This document shows, piece by piece, positions 24,137 through 31,400 of a stretch of DNA of 45,101 nt. The notes under the pieces are model-generated. The model saw nothing but the letters and a program-made list of their open reading frames with translations. It was not told the origin of the DNA and did not search any database. Each line of letters opens with the position of its first letter. The first letter of the stretch is position 1. Source of the stretch: Ruminococcaceae bacterium UBA5891 (GTDB taxonomy: Bacteria > Bacillota > Clostridia > Oscillospirales > Acutalibacteraceae); assembly GCA_002431945.1 (NCBI GenBank), contig DJET01000030.1, positions 3,002-48,102 of the forward strand, written 5' to 3'. A program made the position numbers and the translations under genes.

Positions 24137-26707
24137 ATGGCTAAGATACAATTTAAAATTAGTGCTAAAGCCGCTAGATTAATCGGACGAGAAAACATTA
24201 CCGGAGTAGATGGCGCTATAATTGAATTAGTGAAAAACGCATATGATGCTGATGCTGAATGTGTTTACTTACAGTACAATATCAAATACCCTTATTTGGC
24301 ACAATCATTTGATTACGATACTATTACTTCTGATTTATCACACGAAGAAATGAACGTGTTTAAACAGCTATATATGATAGACGGCGGATATTTTAGTAAA
24401 CTAACAAAAGAAGCATATGTTAACGTTCATTCTAATGATTCAACGGCGGTAGAAGAGTTGTCTGAGCAATATAATAATATTGAACTTTTAATTCAACATA
24501 TTTTGTTCTTACGCAACGAGATTGTCCTCATTGATAATGGATGCGGAATGACAAAAGATATTGTTGAAAATAGTTGGATGAGAATAGGAACGAGTTATAA
24601 AGAAACCAACTATGTTAGCGAAAAAGGAAGAATAAAAACCGGTGCCAAAGGTATCGGTCGTTTCGCTTTGGATAAATTATCTACAGAGTCAACAATGTAT
24701 ACAAAGTCAAATGACGCCAAAACTGTTAAGTGGTGGATTGATTGGGAACAATTTAGCAATTCCAAACTTTTGAATGAAATTGATGCCGATTTAACTGAAT
24801 CTGATAAAGATTTTATAGAAATAGTAAAATCTTTTGTTGGAGAACAATTTGAGAGAATATCCGAATATGATTGGACTACTGGTACGATTATTGTTTTACA
24901 TCCGCTGCGTGAATCGTGGAATGATCGTCTTTTTAAAAAAGTAAATACATGCATTAACAATTTGAATCCAATTTCTAATGAGGATATTTTTGATATATAT
25001 GTAAATAATAATTTTAACGACAACTATAGTATCGTTGCCACAAAGTATGAGATGAAGAAAAGTGATTATGATTACAAAATATCTTCAAAATATGATGGTA
25101 GCGAAACTGTCAAAATAACTATAGAGCGAAACGAAATGGTAACTGAACTATTTTCCTTCATGCAAAAATATGATTCGTTTGGAACAATTGTAGAACTGAA
25201 CACAACCGATTTTTGGAAACGACCCGCATTACAAAGATCAAATTATAGCCGTGAAGATTATGCAAAGCCATTTGAATTTGAACTGTCTGTAAAAGACTTG
25301 ATTAAAGAATATGATCTTGAAGCAGCCAAAAAGGCTGGTCCTTTTACTTTTGATTTTTATTTTTTAAAATCTATGAAAAGCGATTTCCCAATAATTAAGA
25401 ATGTGGTAAAAAAGGACAGAAAGATATTGCTGGACAAAAATGCGGGAATTAAGCTTTACAGAGACAGTTTTAAAGTTCGTCCTTATGGAGAAGAGGGCGG
25501 ATTGTTTGATTGGCTCGGGTTATCGGAACTGGCGCAGCGGCAACCTGCGACTGTAACACATCCATCTGGTCAATGGAATGTACCTCCATATCAACTTATA
25601 GGTAATGTAGGCATAGGAAGAGACAGCAATCCGTTACTATATGATATGGCAAACCGTGAAGGATTAGTTCAAAATGATCAGTATTATGTTTTTGTGGATA
25701 TTCTGCTTAGCATTATTAAGCAATTCGAAGATGATAGACAGTTTTACTATCGTGAATATAGCAAATGGATCGATGAAAATAAACCCAATAAAGTAAGTGA
25801 CATAGTTAATGATATTATAAATAATGACACCCCTTCGAATGGTAATCAAAGCAGTGATAGTGACCAAAACAATGACAGTACACAGGAACAGCATCAATAT
25901 ACAGAACAACAATATCGTGAAGCGGTAAAAGAAGTTTATAGAGATAAAAAGATTACCGAAGAAGTTCTGCAATTGTTAATGGCATTTAGTGCATCTGGAA
26001 TAATTACAAATACATTTTCTCACGAGCTTAGCAGAGTGAGTGAAAAAGTTGGGGATAAAATGCTCCATGTGCGGAGTTGCATTGATGATATTTTGAATTA
26101 TCAACCCTACAATGGCGATGAAATATTTAATCCTTATCCTGTTATTGAAGATGCCTTAGAAAACGATCGAGTAATGAAATCCTGGTTGGATATAACTATG
26201 AAGGCTATTAAGGAAAAACAATTTGATGAAGAGACTGTTGATTTGGCAGAAAGTATCAATGAGATCAATCAAATTTGGAATCCGCTTATGAAAAAGAAAC
26301 TTGTATCCCTATCTAGATTTCAGAAAGATGATTATGATAAACACTATATTAGTATAGCGAAAATAGATCTATTCACGATCATTAACAATCTGAATCTTAA
26401 TTCTGCATATTTTCTGGAGAAAAAGACTGTTGATGAAAGAAAAATTGATTACTATCTTTCTTCTGAGAACGGAATCACCACTCTGGGAATGGTCAACAAT
26501 GGTCCGGCTCTTGATGAAAAATACAAACATGCTCCCAATAAAATTTTTCTTGCACGAGAGACGTCTAAAGGAGAGGAAGGTACTGGACTAGGTCTTTGGA
26601 TTGTTGATAGAATAATTAACAAGTATAATGCCACAATTAATGTTCTTGATATGGATGACGGTTTCGGAATGGAAATATATTTTAACCAGGAGGCAATAAA
26701 TGAATAA
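24137..26707 (+). CDS. Two-module GHKL ATPase with histidine-kinase-like C-terminus
   Basis: The 856-residue protein has two ATP-binding modules. The N-terminal Hsp90/MORC-like GHKL module shows the N-box IIELVKNAYDADA (glutamate 30, asparagine 34), IDNGCGM (aspartate 133) and TGAKGIGRFALDKLS (about 169). The C-terminal part looks like a sensor kinase: an H-box FSHELSR with histidine 629, and an ATP lid GTGLGLWIVDRII (about 815). GHL ATPases related to MutL and MORC are known in some restriction-modification clusters. The ATG at 24137 has GAGGTG four bases before it. It overlaps the downstream receiver gene by eight bases, suggesting phosphotransfer from histidine 629 to that receiver. Confidence 0.88.
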   Translation: MAKIQFKISAKAARLIGRENITGVDGAIIELVKNAYDADAECVYLQYNIKYPYLAQSFDYDTITSDLSHEEMNVFKQLYMIDGGYFSKLTKEAYVNVHSNDSTAVEELSEQYNNIELLIQHILFLRNEIVLIDNGCGMTKDIVENSWMRIGTSYKETNYVSEKGRIKTGAKGIGRFALDKLSTESTMYTKSNDAKTVKWWIDWEQFSNSKLLNEIDADLTESDKDFIEIVKSFVGEQFERISEYDWTTGTIIVLHPLRESWNDRLFKKVNTCINNLNPISNEDIFDIYVNNNFNDNYSIVATKYEMKKSDYDYKISSKYDGSETVKITIERNEMVTELFSFMQKYDSFGTIVELNTTDFWKRPALQRSNYSREDYAKPFEFELSVKDLIKEYDLEAAKKAGPFTFDFYFLKSMKSDFPIIKNVVKKDRKILLDKNAGIKLYRDSFKVRPYGEEGGLFDWLGLSELAQRQPATVTHPSGQWNVPPYQLIGNVGIGRDSNPLLYDMANREGLVQNDQYYVFVDILLSIIKQFEDDRQFYYREYSKWIDENKPNKVSDIVNDIINNDTPSNGNQSSDSDQNNDSTQEQHQYTEQQYREAVKEVYRDKKITEEVLQLLMAFSASGIITNTFSHELSRVSEKVGDKMLHVRSCIDDILNYQPYNGDEIFNPYPVIEDALENDRVMKSWLDITMKAIKEKQFDEETVDLAESINEINQIWNPLMKKKLVSLSRFQKDDYDKHYISIAKIDLFTIINNLNLNSAYFLEKKTVDERKIDYYLSSENGITTLGMVNNGPALDEKYKHAPNKIFLARETSKGEEGTGLGLWIVDRIINKYNATINVLDMDDGFGMEIYFNQEAINE

Positions 26708-27374
26708 TATTTGCATTGGCATAGTAGACGATGACAAAGGGCATGTAACCGATATACAGCGAGTATTTGCACGATATTCAAAGTTAGAGGATACATCTTT
26801 ATTCTTTTCATACGAATCGTTCTATAAAGATGAAAATAGTGACTATGGTGCACTCATAGAAAGCATTATGGATGCTATAAAAGCTCAGACCATCGATTGT
26901 CTGATAATCGATTACAAATTAGTTTTTACTCACGAAACCAACAAAGGTGCGGATATTATCAATACTGTACGCGATATTTTGCCAGAATTTCCTTGCATTA
27001 TATTAACTGGTAGAGGCGATGAATGTGCAAAAGAATTTCGAGTTGATCCTGATAAAATATATGTGAAAGAAGATTTTCTTGCTATAGGCGAAGATACATC
27101 AACTTTACTTGTTAAAAAAATTATATCAAATGTAATAATCACAAAGAATAGAAAACAGGAATTGATTGCAAAGATCAACATTCTTAAAGAGCAGATAAAA
27201 TCTGATGAAGATGGTACCGAAGTAAATGAATTGATTGAAAAAATCATTGTACTCGAAACGAAGTTGGATAAGTATTGTATGGTAGGCCAAAGCGAAATTG
27301 ATAAACTATATGATTCAAGTTCGTTAGAGAAAATTGTTTCACTTATCGAAAGAGCCAATGATTTATTAGAATAA
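26700..27374 (+). CDS. Response-regulator receiver protein without DNA-binding domain
   Basis: The 224-residue protein starts MNNICIGIVDDDKGHV with an acidic cluster at 10-12, has the phosphoacceptor-like aspartate 71 in CLIIDYKL, threonine 103 in ILTGRG and lysine 123 in KIYVKED, the full receiver set. The remainder (about 135-224) is a charged coiled-coil-like region, not an HTH. So its output is probably protein interaction. AGGAGG is seven bases before the ATG. Overlap with the kinase-like ATPase and close spacing to the HNH gene argue for a signalling pair that controls a nuclease. Confidence 0.87.
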   Translation: MNNICIGIVDDDKGHVTDIQRVFARYSKLEDTSLFFSYESFYKDENSDYGALIESIMDAIKAQTIDCLIIDYKLVFTHETNKGADIINTVRDILPEFPCIILTGRGDECAKEFRVDPDKIYVKEDFLAIGEDTSTLLVKKIISNVIITKNRKQELIAKINILKEQIKSDEDGTEVNELIEKIIVLETKLDKYCMVGQSEIDKLYDSSSLEKIVSLIERANDLLE

Positions 27375-27383
27375 GGGATTAAT

Positions 27384-28019
27384 ATGGAATTTAGAAATTA
27401 TAAAATTAAAAGGACCTGTACTAAACATTATTCGAATTATCAAGCATATAAACCGTATTTGGCAGACGATTTTCAGCATAGGTGTGCATATTGCAATTTG
27501 CTCGATACAGATATTACAACTTTTTTTGAAATAGATCATTTTGTTCCTCAAGCAGAAATTAAAAAGCAGCCATCTCTTTCTCATCTAATCAATGATTATC
27601 AGAATTTAGTATATTCATGTAGAAACTGTAATGGTGAAAAGAGCAATATTTTCGAAGGGAATCTTGCCACAAACCCTTACGAAAATGAGAAGTTTTATGA
27701 TCCTGAAAAGAATGATTACAATGCTATTTTTTACAGGAATAAATGTGGAAGCATATGTTCCAAAGATGCAAAAGGAAAAAGCATGATTGTTGATTTGAAA
27801 TTATATCGACCAATAAATAACATCGCATGGATTTGTGAACAACTTGATATGTTATCGGAAAAATTACAAGCATTAGGCGATGCCGAGACAGATCCCGAAC
27901 GTAAAAAATTGATTAAAGAAGCTGAACTTGAAGCGCTACGTTACTATAAAGTTTGTAAAAAGATACATACCGCAAATTTTAATAATAAGAGTTTTTGCAT
28001 AAATGACATAGCAATATGA
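27384..28019 (+). CDS. HNH endonuclease family protein
   Basis: The 211-residue protein has an HNH motif: CAYC (cysteines 34 and 37), EIDHFVPQ (histidine 52), an asparagine in DYQNLVYSCRNCNGEKSN with cysteines 79 and 82. Such His-Cys framed HNH domains occur in the effector of several phage-defence systems, including PtuB of Septu. The C-terminal helical part (about 130-211) is not recognised. AAGGGA lies five bases before the ATG and the gene follows the receiver gene after nine bases. It is the last gene of the set and ends in a strong terminator. Confidence 0.9.
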   Translation: MEFRNYKIKRTCTKHYSNYQAYKPYLADDFQHRCAYCNLLDTDITTFFEIDHFVPQAEIKKQPSLSHLINDYQNLVYSCRNCNGEKSNIFEGNLATNPYENEKFYDPEKNDYNAIFYRNKCGSICSKDAKGKSMIVDLKLYRPINNIAWICEQLDMLSEKLQALGDAETDPERKKLIKEAELEALRYYKVCKKIHTANFNNKSFCINDIAI

Positions 28020-28054
28020 GCGTTCACTCAAAACTTGTATTGTTAGTAAATCGT

Positions 28055-28100
28055 AAGCAGCTCCTAACCGCCGACTTTGTCAGTTAGGAGCTGCTTTATT
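28055..28100 (+). terminator. Strong terminator of the defence gene set
   Basis: A perfect 14-bp stem, AAGCAGCTCCTAAC (28055-28068) with GTTAGGAGCTGCTT (28083-28096), surrounds a 14-base loop and is followed by TATTTGG. Confidence 0.88.
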
Positions 28101-28701
28101 TGGTAATGAATTGTTTTCGGAAACAGCTTGTCCTATCGTGAATTTTGTAAAAATTATCATGTTTTAAGGTCAAGTTGTTCTTATGCGGTTGCAGGTATGC
28201 CATTTTTGCGAAAACCTTCAAAGTGCCGAAAATCCAGTAATACAAGGGGTTGCAGCTCTTCGAAATAGTGGGTTGTTCTTTGGTGGTCGTACCATCTGCT
28301 GCCAAATCCTCGTGCAGATCGGTTATAACGTCGCCCTTGGATTGATAATAGGTTGCCGTCCACGGCATTCCGGAAGCCGCTATCTGATAAACACCGTTTG
28401 TATGATCGACAAAATATGGTGCAAAGCCGCTCGCATTTATCTCTTCGGGCGTAAGGTTTCTTGTCAGCTGATGCACCATCGCACATATCATCTCCATATG
28501 TGCCAACTCCTCGGTTCCGATGTCCGTAAGCGTGGCTTTTACCTCATTGTACGGCTGTCCGTATCTTTGGGTAAGATATCTCAGTGCAGCTGACGCCTCG
28601 CCGTCGGGACCGCCGTATTGTGTTATTATAATTTGAGCATATTTAGGATTCGGATTTTTAATATTTACCGGATACTGTAATTTTTTTTCATATTTCCACA
28701 A
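28096..28701 (-). CDS. cotJC: cotJC 5' piece: CotJC / manganese-catalase family protein, interrupted
   Basis: From a TTG start (GGAGGG eight bases upstream) this encodes CotJC residues 1-135, then 66 unrelated residues read from element A to a stop at 28096. The CotJC part includes YEKKLQYPVNIKNPNPKYAQ, the ligand glutamate 35 in GGPDGEASA and glutamate 65 with histidine 68 in TEELAHMEM. The second half of the di-manganese site (glutamate 136, histidine 169) is in the other pieces, so the fusion should be inactive as a catalase. CotJC is an inner spore-coat protein expressed in the mother cell. Rejoined, the gene encodes 198 residues, the normal length. It follows cotJB after three bases. Confidence 0.93.
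   Translation of the reverse strand: MWKYEKKLQYPVNIKNPNPKYAQIIITQYGGPDGEASAALRYLTQRYGQPYNEVKATLTDIGTEELAHMEMICAMVHQLTRNLTPEEINASGFAPYFVDHTNGVYQIAASGMPWTATYYQSKGDVITDLHEDLAADGTTTKEQPTISKSCNPLYYWIFGTLKVFAKMAYLQPHKNNLTLKHDNFYKIHDRTSCFRKQFITK
28295..28302. other. Right attachment junction of element A
   Basis: TCTGCTGC here matches 13116-13123 exactly. Element DNA lies to the left and the cotJC 5' piece to the right. On the minus strand the core is GCAGCAGA inside codons 134-136. Confidence 0.88.
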
Positions 28702-28704
28702 GGT

Positions 28705-28974
28705 TTATCCCTCCATAAAATCGTTGTCCCACGGCCACGGTCCGTCTATCCATTGCCAGTGCTCTGCGTCATCTGGAACATCTGAAAGTGTTACGATATA
28801 CTTTCCGAAACGTTTTTCATAATCGTCTACAAGCTCCTCGCGCATTTTTCTGTAACGTGCCATAAGCTCCATTGCCTTCTTATTTTCAGGGTGCGAATCC
28901 AGAAAAAGCACAAGCTCATAAAGCGCAAAATCCGTTTCAAATATTTTTCTTCTTAAGGCCGCCTTTTCATTCAT
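28705..28974 (-). CDS. cotJB: Spore coat protein CotJB
   Basis: The 89-residue protein contains LRRKIFETDFALYELVLFLD, SHPENKKAMELMARYRKM and ends DAEHWQWIDGPWPWDNDF, a typical CotJB sequence. It is a small coat protein needed with CotJA and CotJC in the inner coat; its chemistry is unknown. Its start overlaps the cotJA stop by four bases (ATGA) and cotJC follows after three bases, the standard cotJABC operon. Confidence 0.93.
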   Translation of the reverse strand: MNEKAALRRKIFETDFALYELVLFLDSHPENKKAMELMARYRKMREELVDDYEKRFGKYIVTLSDVPDDAEHWQWIDGPWPWDNDFMEG

Positions 28975-29198
28975 CTTCTGCTACCTCCCAAAAACGGTTT
29001 GTTAAGGTTCGGGAACAAGGTTCCGTTTTTGTAAGCCTCGTCCTGTGAATATACATTTTCAAGCGGCTGCATATTTATAAATACCATAGTAAGCGGTTTT
29101 TCACACTTGTCGGGCTGTTCGGAGCCGCTTATACATTCCCTTCCGCGACAGGCTACGGCTTTATAAAAGTCAGATATGTCAAACTGCTTTCTTTCCAT
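28971..29198 (-). CDS. cotJA: Spore coat-associated protein CotJA
   Basis: The 75-residue protein ends in KPLTMVFINMQPLENVYSQD and GTLFPNLNKPFLGGSRR, the signature of CotJA. I chose the ATG at 29198, ten bases after AGAAGGAG; a longer open frame upstream lacks such a site. As the first gene of cotJABC it should be read in the mother cell under sigma-E. Two candidate sigma-E-like -10 boxes occur upstream on the minus strand: CATACCGCT (29243-29251) and CATACGGT (29307-29314), but neither has a convincing -35 element. Confidence 0.92.
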   Translation of the reverse strand: MERKQFDISDFYKAVACRGRECISGSEQPDKCEKPLTMVFINMQPLENVYSQDEAYKNGTLFPNLNKPFLGGSRR

Positions 29199-29338
29199 AA
29201 AAGATTTTCTCCTTCTCGCTTTCTGTGCAACGCAGCAATAAAAGCGGTATGCGTTGTCCAATATCATTTTATTATCGCCCTGCAAAATTGTTACCGCCGT
29301 AATTTTACCGTATGACGCAATAAATTGTTAATTTTTTG

Positions 29339-29367
29339 TTAACAAAGAAGTTTTATTATTGTATAAT
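29339..29367 (+). promoter_or_regulatory. Sigma-A promoter of the oad operon
   Basis: TTAACA (29339-29344) and TATAAT (29362-29367) are 17 bp apart, 113 bases before the oadG start. Confidence 0.8.
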
Positions 29368-29480
29368 ATTGATTTTATAATTATAATTAAGTTAATAGGG
29401 GTAGATTTGTTATTTTTACCGCAAACTATATTTTGTGGTCTATCAAACCGATTTTTCAACCCGTGGGGAGGTGCATTTCA

Positions 29481-29759
29481 TTGTCAAACGTTGTAGATAA
29501 TCTTTATGTTGTAGGTATGGGCCTCGGAGTAGTTTTTGTAGGACTTATTGCCATAATAATTCTGTGCTACATTATCGGAGCAATTTGTACTTCGGCAGAA
29601 AAAAAGCCCGAAAATACCGCAACAGCCGAACCTCCGGTGACGGCTGTAAAACCGATAGAAAACCGTGGAGAAATAATTGCTGCGGTTTCGGCGGCACTTG
29701 CAGAGGAAATGGGTACTGACATTTCCGCAATAAGAATTTTGTCTTTTAAAAAAATTTAA
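29481..29759 (+). CDS. oadG: Sodium-pumping decarboxylase gamma subunit (OadG)
   Basis: The 92-residue protein has one transmembrane helix (about 10-33: GMGLGVVFVGLIAIIILCY), a proline-rich linker and the C-terminal segment EIIAAVSAALAEEMG that is common in OadG. It anchors the carboxyltransferase to the membrane subunit. The TTG at 29481 is the start, since GGGGAGGTG lies seven bases before it; upstream codons in frame have no site. It is the first gene of the oadG-biotin carrier-oadB-oadA operon. Confidence 0.9.
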   Translation: MSNVVDNLYVVGMGLGVVFVGLIAIIILCYIIGAICTSAEKKPENTATAEPPVTAVKPIENRGEIIAAVSAALAEEMGTDISAIRILSFKKI

Positions 29760-29776
29760 GAAAAAGGTGTTTTAAA

Positions 29777-30154
29777 ATGAAAAAATACAATGTTACGGTA
29801 AACGGTACCGCATATGAAGTAACTCTTGAAGCTGTTGACGCGTCCGAGGTAAAGGCCGCTCCCGCACAGGCTGCTCAGGCTCCCTCCCCCGCTCCGGCTC
29901 CGGCTCCGGCTGCTGCGCCCGCAGCGCCTGTTTCTGGCGGCAAAGAAACAATTACAAGCCCGATGCCCGGCAATATTTTAAACGTTAACGTTACAAACGG
30001 CGCCGCGGTTAAAAAGGGCGATGTGCTTATGATTCTTGAAGCTATGAAAATGGAAAACGAAATTATGTCCCCCTGTGACGGAACCGTTCTTTCGGTTAAT
30101 GTTACAAAGGGTGCCACGGTTGAGACCGGCGCTGTTCTCTGCGTTATAGGTTAA
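29777..30154 (+). CDS. Biotin carboxyl carrier protein of the decarboxylase
   Basis: The 125-residue protein joins an N-terminal beta segment (KKYNVTVNGTAYEVTLEAV) through a flexible alanine-proline linker (about 27-52) to a biotinyl domain with EAMKMENEI, where lysine 91 is biotinylated. It shuttles CO2 from the carboxyltransferase to the membrane decarboxylase. In this operon the carrier is a separate polypeptide rather than the C-terminus of the alpha subunit. AAAGGTG precedes the ATG. Confidence 0.94.
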   Translation: MKKYNVTVNGTAYEVTLEAVDASEVKAAPAQAAQAPSPAPAPAPAAAPAAPVSGGKETITSPMPGNILNVNVTNGAAVKKGDVLMILEAMKMENEIMSPCDGTVLSVNVTKGATVETGAVLCVIG

Positions 30155-30173
30155 CGGTTGGGAGAATTGACAT

Positions 30174-31385
30174 ATGGATAGAATAATTGATTTTGCCAAA
30201 ACAACAGGCTTTTATATGCTGTTCGGCAATCTTAGAGAAAACTGGACTTCACTTGTGATGATTCTTATTTCTCTGCTTCTTTTATACCTCGGTATTAAAA
30301 AGCAATTTGAGCCGTTACTCCTTGTAGGTATAGCTTTCGGTATGCTGCTTACAAACCTTACCGCATTTACGGGTGCGGATAACGCCATGTACCACACAGA
30401 GCTTTGGGCTGAGTTTATGGCGGCGGGCGAGCACCATTACGATTACGGTTATATATTAAGCAACGGCGGTCTGCTTGATTTCTTATATATCGGCGTTAAA
30501 ACCTGCATTTACCCCTGTCTTATATTTATAGGCATAGGCGCAATGACAGATTTTGAACCTCTTATTGCAAGCCCGAAATCATTGCTTTTAGGCGCTGCCG
30601 CACAGCTTGGTATTTTCGTTACATTTATAGGCTGCTTAGCGCTCGCTTTCCCGGCAGAGGCCGCTGCGTCTATCGGCATTATAGGCGGTGCGGACGGTCC
30701 TACCGCCATTTACACCACATCAAAGCTTTATCCGAATCTTTTAGGTCCGATAGCGGTTGCCGCTTATTCATATATGGCGCTGGTGCCTGTTATTCAGCCG
30801 CCGATTATGAAGCTGCTTACCACCAAAAAAGAGCGCTCAATAGTTATGAAGCCGCTGCGCAAAGTAAGCAAAACCGAAAAAATAATCTTCCCGATTGCGG
30901 TAACAATATTTGTGGCTTTGCTTGTTCCGTCTGCTACCCCGCTTGTAGGCTGCCTTATGCTCGGCAACCTTTGGAAGGAATCCGGCGTTTGCGAACGTCT
31001 TTGCAAGACTGCTCAAAACGAGCTTATGAACATTGTAACCATATTCTTAGGCATTTCGGTAGGCGCTACCGCTACCGCAAAGGCATTCCTTAATTGGCAG
31101 ACTATTAAAATACTCTGCATGGGAATTGTTGCCTTCGGTCTCGGTACAGCGGGCGGCGTTTTGCTTGCAAAGCTTATGAACCTGTTTACAAAGAAGAACA
31201 AAATAAATCCGCTTATCGGCTCTGCCGGTGTTTCCGCCGTTCCTATGGCGGCGCGCGTTTCGCAAATGGTAGGTCAGAAGGAAAACCCCTCTAACTTCCT
31301 GCTTATGCACGCTATGGGACCGAATGTTGCGGGCGTTATAGGCTCTGCAATTGCGGCAGGCGTTCTTATTTCGATTTTCGGTTAA
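30174..31385 (+). CDS. oadB: Sodium-translocating decarboxylase beta subunit (OadB)
   Basis: The 403-residue membrane protein has about nine to eleven hydrophobic segments and the family motifs GIIGGADGPTAIYTTSKL and GSAGVSAVPMAARVSQ, which line the sodium path. It decarboxylates carboxybiotin and exports sodium, so the complex converts decarboxylation energy into a sodium gradient. It begins 19 bases after the biotin carrier with GGGAG upstream, and oadA follows after 15 bases. Confidence 0.95.
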   Translation: MDRIIDFAKTTGFYMLFGNLRENWTSLVMILISLLLLYLGIKKQFEPLLLVGIAFGMLLTNLTAFTGADNAMYHTELWAEFMAAGEHHYDYGYILSNGGLLDFLYIGVKTCIYPCLIFIGIGAMTDFEPLIASPKSLLLGAAAQLGIFVTFIGCLALAFPAEAAASIGIIGGADGPTAIYTTSKLYPNLLGPIAVAAYSYMALVPVIQPPIMKLLTTKKERSIVMKPLRKVSKTEKIIFPIAVTIFVALLVPSATPLVGCLMLGNLWKESGVCERLCKTAQNELMNIVTIFLGISVGATATAKAFLNWQTIKILCMGIVAFGLGTAGGVLLAKLMNLFTKKNKINPLIGSAGVSAVPMAARVSQMVGQKENPSNFLLMHAMGPNVAGVIGSAIAAGVLISIFG

Positions 31386-31400
31386 TCGGAGGATTTTAAA

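Larger units (their letters stand above)
13116..28302. mobile_element. Element A: 15,179-bp serine-recombinase element in cotJC
   Basis: The ends share the 8-bp core TCTGCTGC (13116-13123 and 28295-28302). Removing 15,179 bp rejoins the 5' and middle pieces of cotJC in frame, immediately upstream of glutamate 136. It carries a serine recombinase and small gene at the left end, an HTH-Fic pair, a type III restriction-modification pair and a five-gene AT-rich putative defence set, all cargo reading rightward against cotJC. No conjugation, capsid or replication gene is visible, so it is best described as an integrative element or defence island. Confidence 0.92.

Noticed and set aside
24137..28019. 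Assignment of the cassette to Septu, Zorya, BREX or DISARM
   Set aside because: The HNH protein recalls PtuB, but the ATPase is a GHKL/kinase fusion and not the AAA/ABC-type partner, and other signature genes of those systems are absent.
29243..29314. Two CATAC-type boxes upstream of cotJA as sigma-E promoter
   Set aside because: Neither has a well-spaced ATATT-like -35 element. I mention them in the cotJA entry but do not annotate a promoter.
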